A program made the translations under genes and the position numbers. DNA of 64,000 bases from CAWFKS01 sp963816435. GTDB lineage: Bacteria > Pseudomonadota > Alphaproteobacteria > Rhizobiales > Rhizobiaceae. The notes below the pieces were generated by a model that saw nothing but the letters and a program-made list of their open reading frames with translations, was not told the DNA's origin and did no database searches. The stretch covers positions 124,001 to 188,000 of the forward strand of contig CAWFKS010000013.1 in NCBI GenBank assembly GCA_963816435.1, written 5' to 3'. Position 1 is the first letter of the stretch. The number at the start of each line of letters is the position of its first letter. Positions 55,443 to 63,087 of the stretch are shown in pieces.

Positions 55443-55980
55443 CTAAGCGTTCAGCAGATGTGGCTTGATCCGGGCGTCGATCTCCCGGTCCGCGAGCGTT
55501 AGATATCGCTTACGTGCCGCTTGGGTCATCGGCACGGACCGTCTGTTTCCAATGTGTTTCAACAGGCCGAAATAGGCGGAGTAGCTGGAAGCGTGGGTGT
55601 CCACAGAGATCGTCAGCCATGCCGGCACCGCTTTTTCGAGTTCTGCAAGCCGGTAGACTTCACCCAACGCCATCCTCGTGATGTCGTCGACTGTCTTGCC
55701 CTGAGCTTTGAGAAGGCGATTTCGTGCATCATTCACGAGGATAAGATTATACGAACTCGTTCATGCCCGTGCCGCCTTTTCGCATTTCATTTCTCGTTTT
55801 GACGCCCACGAGAAATCGAACGCCGTCCTTCACCGCCAGCAAATCAGCGAACGGGTAGTTGTTGCGGATCGTGTTCATGTTCACGACCTCAGAAAACGCG
55901 TGACGTTCAAGACATTCCGCCGCGATTGTCTCGCCCAGCTTCCCCAACTCGCTAATACGCTCTGTCGTTCTTAGTAGCAT
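55443..55980 (-). pseudogene. PD-(D/E)XK-like hypothetical protein, one frameshift
   Basis: The start at 55980 follows GAGGGA. The first frame has a nuclease-fold-like core (YPFADLLAVKDGVRFLVGVKTRN) and then hits TAA because of an extra G near 55758. Without it, EF continues to YNLILVNDARNRLLKAQGK and a further ~95 residues, 178 aa in total. The usual acidic residue before x-K is Gly (GVKTR), so activity is doubtful. It may be part of a mobile or defence module. Confidence 0.5.
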
Positions 55981-56220
55981 GATGGTCCCTCGCGAAAGCG
56001 AAATATTGGCATGGAGCTCGTTTCCACCGGGTAAACCATAAGTATCAAAGACGAATTCCCCCGAAGTGTGCCTAAGCAACAGAGAGGTAAAGGATCGCTC
56101 GCGACCAAGCTGTTGCTGCCTTCTCGACGCGGAGCTGTGCTTGGCGGATCGCTCTGGGGATGTACATCACTCTCTTGGCGTCGCGGTCCCGCGCAGGTTA
56201 GTGTTCTCCTGGGGGTACGC

Positions 56221-56841
56221 ATGCCAACTTGCGATAAGTGCGGTGAGGAAATCGAGTTTCGCGATATGGGCGGCAGGCCCACGCCGATCCATGTGAGCGG
56301 GGGGTGGTGCAAAGGGTACCGTTCCGGCGCTAGCTCCACCGTCGCCAAGGCGTTTCAAACGGTCGTCTCGTACGTAAACCCGAATGCCCATTGCCCGGTG
56401 TGCGGCGAACGGGTGTTTTTTTATCAAAGTCCGAATGGCGGGAGGGTGTTCTTCGACGATTTGGGGTGGCCGTGGCCGAAACATAGCTGCACAGACAACC
56501 CGAAGTCGCAGTCAGCAAGCGTGAAAACTGTAGCGCAGAGCGTTCATACGTCTTTTCGAAATCGGGACGGTGAACCGCTCGACCTCTACGAACTAGCGTC
56601 GCTCACTGAGGCGAAGAACATCGTCGATATGCGTTTCCGCAGGATCGGTGAGAACCGCAGCTTTCAAGGCTCGGTCTCTGTCGGCGAACTGCAGGGTTGG
56701 AAAGTCACCGTTGCGGATATCAGAGCTGCGCCTTCCTTCGTTGTGCGGTCGAGCGGCGCATTTCGAATTGTCGAATTCATTTCGAGCCGCAAGCAGATGA
56801 TTGATCGCATCGTGGTTCGGAAGCCAACGCCTTCCGCGTAG
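56221..56841 (+). CDS. Hypothetical zinc-ribbon protein
   Basis: 206 aa from ATG at 56221. Four metal-ligand clusters are visible: CDKCG near the N-terminus, then HVSGGWCKG, CPVCGERVFFYQSPNGGRVF and KHSCTDN. The block CPVCG-VFFYQSPNGGRVFFDDLG-WPWPKHSC gives a distinct signature. The C-terminal ~90 residues look alpha/beta and carry no motif I know. Composition is less GC-rich than the left half of the window, as expected for island DNA. Function unknown; an in-frame upstream extension exists but lacks coding character. Confidence 0.65.
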   Translation: MPTCDKCGEEIEFRDMGGRPTPIHVSGGWCKGYRSGASSTVAKAFQTVVSYVNPNAHCPVCGERVFFYQSPNGGRVFFDDLGWPWPKHSCTDNPKSQSASVKTVAQSVHTSFRNRDGEPLDLYELASLTEAKNIVDMRFRRIGENRSFQGSVSVGELQGWKVTVADIRAAPSFVVRSSGAFRIVEFISSRKQMIDRIVVRKPTPSA

Positions 56842-56893
56842 CTGGTGTCCAGCGTCCTCCTACGTTCGTGAGACACCCTTCCTCGACCAGGCT

Positions 56894-57151
56894 TCAGGCC
56901 TCGGCAAACCCCATCAGTTGTCGCAACACTTCAACTCGCTGGTTGCGTAGGGTCGTCACGCCTTCTCGAACGGAGCCGAGTGGGTCGGGGTGAGGGTCGA
57001 GATACCTCCAGCGGATTTCGCGGAAGCCGTCAGGCATATCTGGGGGCGACACATGCGCCGGCCGCCAAGCGTAGACGCTCCAAGCGTGGAACTCGAGAAA
57101 CCGGGAAAGCGGACCGTCCTTGTCTGACAGGCTGCCGAGACATTCGGGCAT
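56894..57151 (-). CDS. Small hypothetical protein (uncertain)
   Basis: 85 codons without a recognised family. Supported only by an open frame and a plausible composition (many Trp, Pro, Arg); no clear ribosome site. May be spurious. Confidence 0.3.
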   Translation of the reverse strand: MPECLGSLSDKDGPLSRFLEFHAWSVYAWRPAHVSPPDMPDGFREIRWRYLDPHPDPLGSVREGVTTLRNQRVEVLRQLMGFAEA

Positions 57152-57330
57152 CAGGCAGAGATTGGCGAGATGAGTTTAGGCTGACGGATCCTTGGTCGCC
57201 TGTCTGTGCCAGTGAGATGAGAACAGCCGCTTGAGGCACTGTGGGCTGAGGTAGACCTACGGCGATCGAATGGCGGCTCTCTCTGCGCGGACTGCTGCCG
57301 GCCTTGATCACCGAGGATTTGGAGGGGTCC

Positions 57331-57362
57331 AAAAAAAAAGACCCCGCCTTGAAGGCGGGGCC
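57331..57362 (-). terminator. Strong Rho-independent terminator
   Basis: On the minus strand GGCCCCGCC, a five-base loop, GGCGGGGTC and nine T. It follows the stop of the truncated gene at 57377-57468. Confidence 0.9.
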
Positions 57363-57376
57363 GAGTCATTCGCCTA

Positions 57377-57468
57377 CTACTTCACCTTTCCCGTCCTTCG
57401 AGAAACCTCTTTGGTGCCGCGAAGGATTTCGGTGCCGAGAACACCAGGCATGACTTCCTTGTAGGTGC
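57377..57468 (-). pseudogene. 3' fragment of an unknown gene cut by IS3
   Basis: The last 30 codons (TYKEVMPGVLGTEILRG, then TKEVSRRTGKVK) end in TAGTAG and are followed by a strong terminator, so this was a real transcribed gene. The frame is open to the IS3 left end at 57469. I do not recognise the protein. Confidence 0.55.
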
Positions 57469-57494
57469 TGACCTGCTCCCCGTTTTGTCCGCGC

Positions 57495-58346
57495 CTATAA
57501 GTTAGCCCTGTTCACGTTGTGGTCCGATCTGGACCGGGTTGCAAATTCGTTCGGGGTGAGCCCGTCGAGGCTCGTGTGCGGTCGATTCACATTGTAGTCG
57601 ATCCTCCATTCTTCGATGCTGTTGCGAGCGTGCTGATAGCTGGTGAAGAGCCGTTCGTTGAGGCACTCGTCGCGCAGCCGACCATTGAAGCTTTCCACGA
57701 AGCCGTTCTGCATCGGCTTGCCCGGTGCGATGTAGTGCCATTCGACCTGCCGATCCTCCTGCCACGCCAGGATCGCATTCGAGGTCAGCTCGGTGCCGTT
57801 GTCCGACACGATCATGCAGGGGTAGCCGCGATGCTCGGCGATGATGTCGAGTTCGCGGGCGACACGTTCGCCCGAGATCGAGTTGTCGACGACCGTGGCC
57901 AGGCATTCCCGGCTGAAGTCGTCGATGACGCACAGGATCCGGAAGCGGCGGCCGTCGGTCAGCGTGTCCGAGACGAAGTCGAGGCTCCAGCGCTGGTTGG
58001 CATCCTGCGGGATAGCCATCGGTGCCCTCGTGCCAAGCGCCCGCTTGCGGCCGCCACGTTTGCGCACTGTCAGGCGCTCTTCCCGATAAAGCCTGTAGAG
58101 CTTCTTCCAGTTCAACGCCACGCCTTCGCGTCTCAGGAGCAGGTGCAGCCGGCGATAGCCGAAGCGTCGGCGCTCGGCTGCCAGTTCCCGTAGCCGCTTT
58201 CGCAGGTCAGCGTCGTCCGGTCGCCTCGAACGATAGCGGTAGACCCGCGGCTCCATGCCGACGAGCCGGCAAGCACGACGTTGCGTATAACCCTTGTTCT
58301 CGATCGCCCAGGTCACGGCGGTTCTCCTCGACCCAGGCGTCAGAAG
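57495..58346 (-). CDS. IS407-group transposase OrfB
   Basis: Made by -1 slippage on the six-A run. The integrase core carries D in RWSLDFVSDTL, D in CMIVSDNGTEL and E in NGFVESFNGRLRDE, so the DDE triad is complete. The C-terminus RPHTSLDGLTPNEFA is standard. It looks functional. Confidence 0.88.
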   Translation of the reverse strand, partial: LLTPGSRRTAVTWAIENKGYTQRRACRLVGMEPRVYRYRSRRPDDADLRKRLRELAAERRRFGYRRLHLLLRREGVALNWKKLYRLYREERLTVRKRGGRKRALGTRAPMAIPQDANQRWSLDFVSDTLTDGRRFRILCVIDDFSRECLATVVDNSISGERVARELDIIAEHRGYPCMIVSDNGTELTSNAILAWQEDRQVEWHYIAPGKPMQNGFVESFNGRLRDECLNERLFTSYQHARNSIEEWRIDYNVNRPHTSLDGLTPNEFATRSRSDHNVNRANL

Positions 58347-58606
58347 TTTTTTCCGAGCATCTCGCGCAAGGTCGAGACGTCGAGCATGGCGTCGGCCAGT
58401 AGGCGCTTCAGCTTGCCGTTCTCCTCCTCGAGGCTCTTCAGCCGCTTCGCCTCCGACAGCTCCATGCCGCCATACTTCGAGCGCCACTTGTAAAACGTCG
58501 CGTCGCTCACACCGTATTTGCGGCAGAGCTCCGTCGCCGATAGCCCCGCCTGGTGCTCCTTCAAAATGCCGATGATCTGTTCGTCGGAAAACCTGCTGCG
58601 CTTCAT
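58340..58606 (-). CDS. IS407-group transposase OrfA
   Basis: 88 aa, start after AGGAGACAGGCA. MKRSRFSDEQIIGILKEHQ and CRKYGVSDATFYKWRSKYGG form the HTH, followed by a leucine zipper (LKSLEEENGKLKRLLADAML). Its end overlaps a six-A slip site (minus-strand GGAAAAAAC at 58345-58353) for -1 frameshifting. Confidence 0.9.
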   Translation of the reverse strand: MKRSRFSDEQIIGILKEHQAGLSATELCRKYGVSDATFYKWRSKYGGMELSEAKRLKSLEEENGKLKRLLADAMLDVSTLREMLGKNF

Positions 58607-58672
58607 TGCCTGTCTCCTCATCCGGATGACAGGCTAACCTCAAAGCGAGGACATTTCAGGGGAGCAGGTCAA

Positions 58673-59340
58673 GACGATCGACGGGTGATCAGCGGCATCC
58701 TGCATGTGCTGAAGACGGGCTGCCGCTGGCAGGACTGCCCTGCTGAATACGGTCCGCCCACGACCATCTACAACCGCTTCAACCGCTGGTCCCGCCGCCG
58801 GCTCTGGAGCCGCATCCTTGATGCCCTCGTCGCGAAGGGTGTGCTTGCGCTGTCAGCGTCGATCGACTCCAGCTATGTGAAGGCGCACCGCTCTGCCCAT
58901 GGCGGAAAAGGGGGGCGAAGGCGCAGGCCATCGGGCCCTCGCGCGGCGGCCAGACCACCAAGATCCATGCAGTGACGGACCTTCTCGGGCGGCCCGCCAT
59001 TCTGCGGCTGACGGCCGGCAACGTTGCCGATGTTACCATGGCCGGGTCGCTGATGAATGCGGCCGGTCGGGTGCGCTGCCTGATCGCTGACAAGGGCTAC
59101 GACGCCAACGCGCTGCGCAAACGATTGCGCGCTGAAGGTGCCCAGGCCGTCATTCCTGGTCGCTCAAACCGCAAGGTGCCGATCGAATATGACGAGGCTC
59201 GCTACAAGAGCCGCTGGCGCATAGAGGCCGCCTTCTGCAGGCTGAAGGACTTCCGCCGCGTCGCAACTCGATACGACAAGCTGGCCAGGAACTTCTTCTC
59301 CGCTGTCGCGCTCGCAACCGTCATCGCCTTCTGGGTATGA
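58673..59340 (+). pseudogene. IS5-family (IS427-like) transposase, 5'-truncated
   Basis: The open frame begins directly at the IS3 end with DDRRVISGILHVLKTGCRWQ. The first frame runs to AHGGKG; the second, -1, continues AKAQAIGPSRGGQTTKIHAV and on to DLLGRPAILRLTAGNVAD and IEAAFCRLKDFRRVATRYDK. The switch occurs on AAAAGGGGGG at 58907-58916, which in this group is a known type of programmed slip site. The first ~40 residues are missing because the IS3 element replaced them. Probably inactive. Confidence 0.8.
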
Positions 59341-59696
59341 ATGAGTCTCGACCCTAACAGAAATGCCTTGAAGCATCAGCAGTCATCGGAACTTCTGACG
59401 TTTTCGCTGCATAGGATGGCAATCGATAAGTGAGTGGGACGCGAGGATTGCGTCACGGGGCCGACCTTGGATGAAAGGCTCGGCAGGCGAGAAGGAGGCG
59501 CGTGCGGCGATCACCGCCTGAACCTACCTTTGTCTTGCGATAGATAGAGCGGTCCTTCGGGGTCGCTCTCTTTTTTGGCGGCATCGCCGTCTGTGTAGCT
59601 TACGACCACAACGAGCAAGATCGAAACTGGTGAGAACTGCATCACTGTGTTGATGATCGATGCGCTACGCGGTACGCCGTGGATCAGGAGGCTGCT
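59341..59696. other. Non-coding stretch after IS5 remnant
   Basis: Holds the right end of the IS5 element (about 59345-59360) and the terminator at 59546-59576. No coding region is supported. Confidence 0.5.
59546..59576 (+). terminator. Rho-independent terminator with TTCG tetraloop
   Basis: AGAGCGGTCC, TTCG, GGGTCGCTCT (two G-T pairs) and six T. No intact gene precedes it on the plus strand, so it may end an unseen small RNA or a lost gene. Confidence 0.7.
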
Positions 59697-60012
59697 ATGA
59701 GCGAGCGCCGAAGAAAGACCACCAGACTCGACCGTAAGTCTCGACGATGAGGACTATGCGTCGCTGGCGACCATCGCTGAGAGAAGCGATGTTTCGTTGT
59801 CGTGGGTTACCTTCCGGCGCATAGAAGCGATCACCCAAACCACTGGCGGATACAGAGTGCTCGATCTGACCGAACCCAGCGTTCGCGCCGCGATTGAGAC
59901 GGGCACAAGCGCCCAAGTTTGTTCGAGGGAAAGGCGGCGGTCGATTATGTTGCGTGAGGGATGCGCGACGCGAATGCGCAGAAGCATCAAGGGTAAATTT
60001 CGGTGGTTGTAA
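59697..60012 (+). pseudogene. Ribbon-helix-helix (CopG-like) protein, one frameshift
   Basis: MSERRRKTTRL is followed, after removal of one extra G near 59732, by TVSLDDEDYASLATIAERSD and VSLSWVTFRRIEAI, a typical RHH DNA-binding domain. With the correction the gene is 104 codons; residues after the RHH are not recognised and may include another shift. It overlaps the start of the DUF3644 gene, so the two may be a regulator-effector pair. Confidence 0.5.
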
Positions 60013-60669
60013 GAAGACGCGGCAACGCCCTCGAAAAGTGGGAGATCGCGCTCATCAAGGCTATGGTCTCGCGTGGAGACTGGCCGAATGACCAAGACAT
60101 CCTTGTACTTCACTAGACCGACACGCTCAGTAAACCATCGGGCGATCGCCGAGATAAGGAAAAATGAGAAGCACGCAGCCATCAAGGCAGCCGCCGACGA
60201 TGCGTTAAGCGAATTCTTGGCAACGTGGCCCGATGTGGACCCTCAAACAGGTTTGAGCATACGAGGCGACGAACTTCTCATTAAGGCGCGCGAAGCAATG
60301 ATCGCCGCCGTTCACATATTCAACGGCGCGGGCCTAACCTTTCGCGCGGAGTTGTTCATCGTGACCAGCGTGATCGGATGGACCTACCTTTTGCACGCTT
60401 GGTTCCGGCGCGAGGGCATCGATTATCGCTATAAGAACGCAGACGGCACGTTCAAGAAGACCAAGCAAGGTGAAGATTGCTACTGGGAGCTGGGAAAATG
60501 TCTTCGGCACAATCGCTGCCCCCTGTCGCCAGGCGCCGTCAAAAATCTAGAGTTCCTCCTGGAGCTTCGACACGAGATCGAACATCGGTCCACCAGCCGG
60601 ATTGACGATGCTGTCAGCGCGAAATTGCAGGCCTGTTGCATCAATTTCAATGACGCGATCAAAGCTCTG
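60003..60669 (+). pseudogene. DUF3644 (HEPN-like) gene, 5' part, split by transposon
   Basis: Reads GNALEKWEIALIKAMVSRGD then WPNDQDIL in the first frame, then, after a +1 (or -2) shift near 60100, YFTRPTRSVNHRAIAEIRKN, GDELLIKAREAMIAAVHIFN and GEDCYWELGKCLRHNRCPLS. The motif RHEIEHRS fits the HEPN R-x4-H signature. DUF3644 proteins are HEPN-like and may be RNase toxins; this is from general knowledge. The frame reaches IKAL and is interrupted by the IS1595-type element; the rest lies at 62681. Confidence 0.7.
60662..60669 (+). repeat. 8-bp target-site duplication, left copy
   Basis: AAGCTCTG here and again at 62673-62680 directly flank the IS1595-type transposon. Eight-base duplications are normal for IS1595. 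Confidence 0.88.
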
Positions 60670-60801
60670 CGGGCCTATCCACCAAACGCAGGTGCCTTCC
60701 CCGGACGCCTAAATTAACCAAGGATTTAGGTCGATTCTCCTCCCCGCTTGAACAGACGCCAGTTTCCGCCCACATCGCAGCCTTCGAGTGCGGGGGCGGC
60801 A

Positions 60802-61869
60802 ATGGCCCAGAAACGACAGCCCAGGATCAACAGCCTCGAGTGGCTGGAATGGAAGTTTCCCACGGAGGAATCCGCGCGGAAGCTCTTCGAGCGGCTCGTC
60901 TGGCCGGAGGGAGCGCACTGCCCGCACTGCGGTTCGGCCGAGGTCTGGCGCTTCCGTGAGAAGGGCAGGAAGTCGCGGCCCGGCCTCTACGAGTGCCGCC
61001 ACTGCGCAGGCCAGTTCACGGTCACGACGAAGACCCCGATGCACGCCACGAAGCTCCCGCTGAAGGTCTGGCTGCGGGCAATCTACCTGATTCTCTTCTC
61101 GTCGAAGGGCGTGTCCTCCGTAATCCTGGGGAAGCAGCTCGGCGTCAGGCAGCCAACGGCGTGGAAGGTGGCGCACGCGGTCCGGGAGATGACGGACGAC
61201 CGCGATGGCAAGGACCCGCTGCTCGGCCGTATCGTCGAGGTCGACACGACCTAGATGGGAGCGCCGCCGCGCAAGAAGAAAACCAAGTTCCACAAGCACG
61301 TCTGGAACCCGCCTGGCAGGGGCACGAAGCGGCCGGAGGTGGCGGTCGCCGCCAGCCGGGACGGGCGCGTGGCCGCGGCGGTCGTCCCCAAAGGCGACAA
61401 GGGCGCGATCGCCCGGTTCCTGGACCGATTTGTCGCCAGGGATGCCCGGATCATGTCGGATGACGACCGCAGCATCGCCAAGGCCGCCAAGGCTTTCGCG
61501 GGCCACAAGACCGTCACGCACAGCCAGGACGAGTTCGCCCGCGGGGATGTCCATTCCAACACGGTGGAGGGCCTGGCCGCGCATCTGAAGCGGGCGCAGC
61601 TCGGCGTGTTCCACTACATCAGCGAGATGCACCTGCAGCGCTACGTCGACGAGCTGGTCTTCCGGAGGAACCAGCGCGAGGTCGTGATCAGGCAATACGA
61701 ACGGGATGGGCCTGCGACGCTGGAGCTGGTCTACCGTGACTTCGAGATCCAGCTGGAGGACCTGCTTAAGCGGGCCGTCGGGCGGCAGGTGCGGAGGTCC
61801 GAAGTCGGAGGCCTCGAGTGGCCGCCGCCGATCGCGCCGGGGTACGCGACAGCGCCTTCTGCGGCTTGA
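60802..61869 (+). pseudogene. IS1595-family transposase with in-frame TAG
   Basis: Zinc-ribbon start (CPHCGSAEVWRF, CRHCAGQFTVTT), then SSKGVSSVILGKQLGVRQPT and the DDE region. The first Asp is in IVEVDTT; the next codon is TAG at 61252-61254 where relatives have Tyr (VDTTYMGG), a one-base change from TAC. The rest is intact in frame (KFHKHVWNPPGRGTK, MSDDDRSIAKAAKAF, HSNTVEGLAAHLKRAQLGVF). If the stop is real the enzyme is dead unless read through, so the element would need help in trans. Confidence 0.85.
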
Positions 61870-61899
61870 CTAATATCATATGAGATATCATATTCCGCC

Positions 61900-62337
61900 A
61901 TGAACGTTTTCGATGCCAATGTCATCCTGTCGGCTTTCCGGTCGAGGAACGGTGGTTCCAACATTATTTTGCGCGAGATGATAAGCGGCACGATCTCGTT
62001 TGCGGTGTCACCGGCCGTAGCCCTTGAATATGAGGACGTGCTGAAGCGACCGGGCATACTTGGTGAGAATCCTTGGGTCACCCATGAAGAGATTGATGTC
62101 ATTCTTGATGCTGTATTCAAACGGGCAAAGCTGGTGTCACCGTGGTTCCGCTTTCGGCCGTTTCTTCAGGACCCCAAGGATGACTTGTACATCGAATGCG
62201 CTCTCGCCGCCGGAGCGCGGACGATCGTGACGAGCGATCGGCATTTCGATGTCCCGGTTGTCGGCGCGTTCGGACTGTCGGTTGTCAAGGCAGGAGAATT
62301 CCTTGCCGAGTTCAGAAGAAGGAGCCAGCCAACATGA
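61900..62337 (+). CDS. PIN-domain toxin (VapC-like)
   Basis: 145-aa putative RNase. Acidic residues of the PIN site are visible: Asp5 in MNVFDANVILSA, Glu in ALEYEDVL, and Asp in DPKDDLYIECALAAGA and TSDRHF. The size and motifs fit the putative-toxin PIN family. It lies between the transposase and the transposon's right end and overlaps the antitoxin gene by ATGA. Confidence 0.88.
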   Translation: MNVFDANVILSAFRSRNGGSNIILREMISGTISFAVSPAVALEYEDVLKRPGILGENPWVTHEEIDVILDAVFKRAKLVSPWFRFRPFLQDPKDDLYIECALAAGARTIVTSDRHFDVPVVGAFGLSVVKAGEFLAEFRRRSQPT

Positions 62338-62603
62338 GTAGCTATCCCCTGAGGCTTGCAGACCACGTGATGGAAGAGGCAAAGCAGGCCGCTGCAGAAG
62401 AAAACGTATCGCTAAATCAGCTGCTGGCAGCATTCATTGCCGACGGCATCGGCCATCGTCGAGCGATATTGAGCCTAAGAACGAGGGCAGCGCGCGGGAA
62501 CCCTGAAGCAGCGCTGGCTATTCTGGACCGCGCCCCGGATGTTCCCCCTGATCCAGGCGACGAGATACCGGACGAAGGAGGTACGGTAGCACCTCGACTC
62601 TGA
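62334..62603 (+). CDS. Antitoxin of the PIN toxin (RHH-like)
   Basis: 89 aa; ATG overlaps the toxin stop. The N-terminal half (YPLRLADHVMEEAKQAAAEE then NVSLNQLLAAFIADGIGHRR) has the beta-helix-helix form of ribbon-helix-helix antitoxins. The acidic C-terminal tail (DVPPDPGDEIPDEGG) would bind the toxin. Toxin-first order is less common than antitoxin-first. Confidence 0.8.
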   Translation: MSSYPLRLADHVMEEAKQAAAEENVSLNQLLAAFIADGIGHRRAILSLRTRAARGNPEAALAILDRAPDVPPDPGDEIPDEGGTVAPRL

Positions 62604-62680
62604 AAAGAAGTTAAGGGCGCTAGTGAGCGGCCCTTCATTTTTCGACGCACCTGCGTTTGGCGGATAGGTGCGAAGCTCTG

Positions 62681-63012
62681 TTCGGTTTGCAATACGGCTT
62701 GGAAAGAAGACTGCCCATTGCGCTTCAGTTCGTCACTTTCAGTTCAGACCAACGCGCGGTATTGAAGAAGGCTAGTTCCCTTCCAGCTCACATTGAAGCC
62801 ATGATGGACGAATTCCATCAAGGGCTTACCGACGAGGAACAGGCCGACCCGGATTTTGCTTACCGGGTGGCATTTATCCCGAAGGTCGGCAATCGGGCGT
62901 CGAACGCTGACCTCGCCATCGAGTTCATCAAGGCAGAACTCCGATGAAGCGAAGGAAGTTAGTCGGGTGCTTTTGAAGGAGGTCAACAAGAGGCGATACA
63001 CACCGAAGCAGG
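62681..63012 (+). pseudogene. DUF3644 gene, 3' part, cut again by IS5
   Basis: Continues the gene interrupted at 60669: FGLQYGLERRLPIALQFVTF, LPAHIEAMMDEF, DFAYRVAFIPKVGNRASNAD. A further +1 shift near 62925 separates AIEFIKA from NSDEAKEVSRVLLKEVNKRR. The gene then breaks off at YTPKQV where IS5-type sequence begins; the final ~50 residues expected for the family are not seen. Confidence 0.7.
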
Positions 63013-63087
63013 TGGACGCCTCCGGAAACTGGCGGCTGAATGAGTTTCGTGATTCACTTCCGGCATTGATTTGCCGGAGGGAGGTCG

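Larger units (their letters stand above)
57469..58671 (-). mobile_element. IS3-family (IS407 group) element, 1,203 bp
   Basis: Inverted ends start TGACCTGCTCCCC on both sides (57469 rightward, 58671 leftward). Contains orfA and orfB. Flanks differ (GTGC left, AGAC right), so no target duplication remains, and it lies between a broken gene and a truncated IS5, suggesting deletion or rearrangement after insertion. Confidence 0.85.
60670..62672 (+). mobile_element. IS1595-family transposon with toxin-antitoxin passenger (2,003 bp)
   Basis: Ends are 26-bp inverted repeats with 23 matches (both share CCTATCC and CCAAACGCAGGTGC). AAGCTCTG is duplicated at both sides. Cargo: an IS1595 transposase with one in-frame stop, a PIN-domain toxin and an antitoxin. 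Removing the element plus one duplication rejoins the DUF3644 frame exactly (IKAL to FGLQYGLERRLP). Confidence 0.9.

Noticed and set aside
57519..58193. 224-codon plus-strand frame inside the IS3 element
   Set aside because: Antisense to the OrfB integrase core, which has a full DDE triad.
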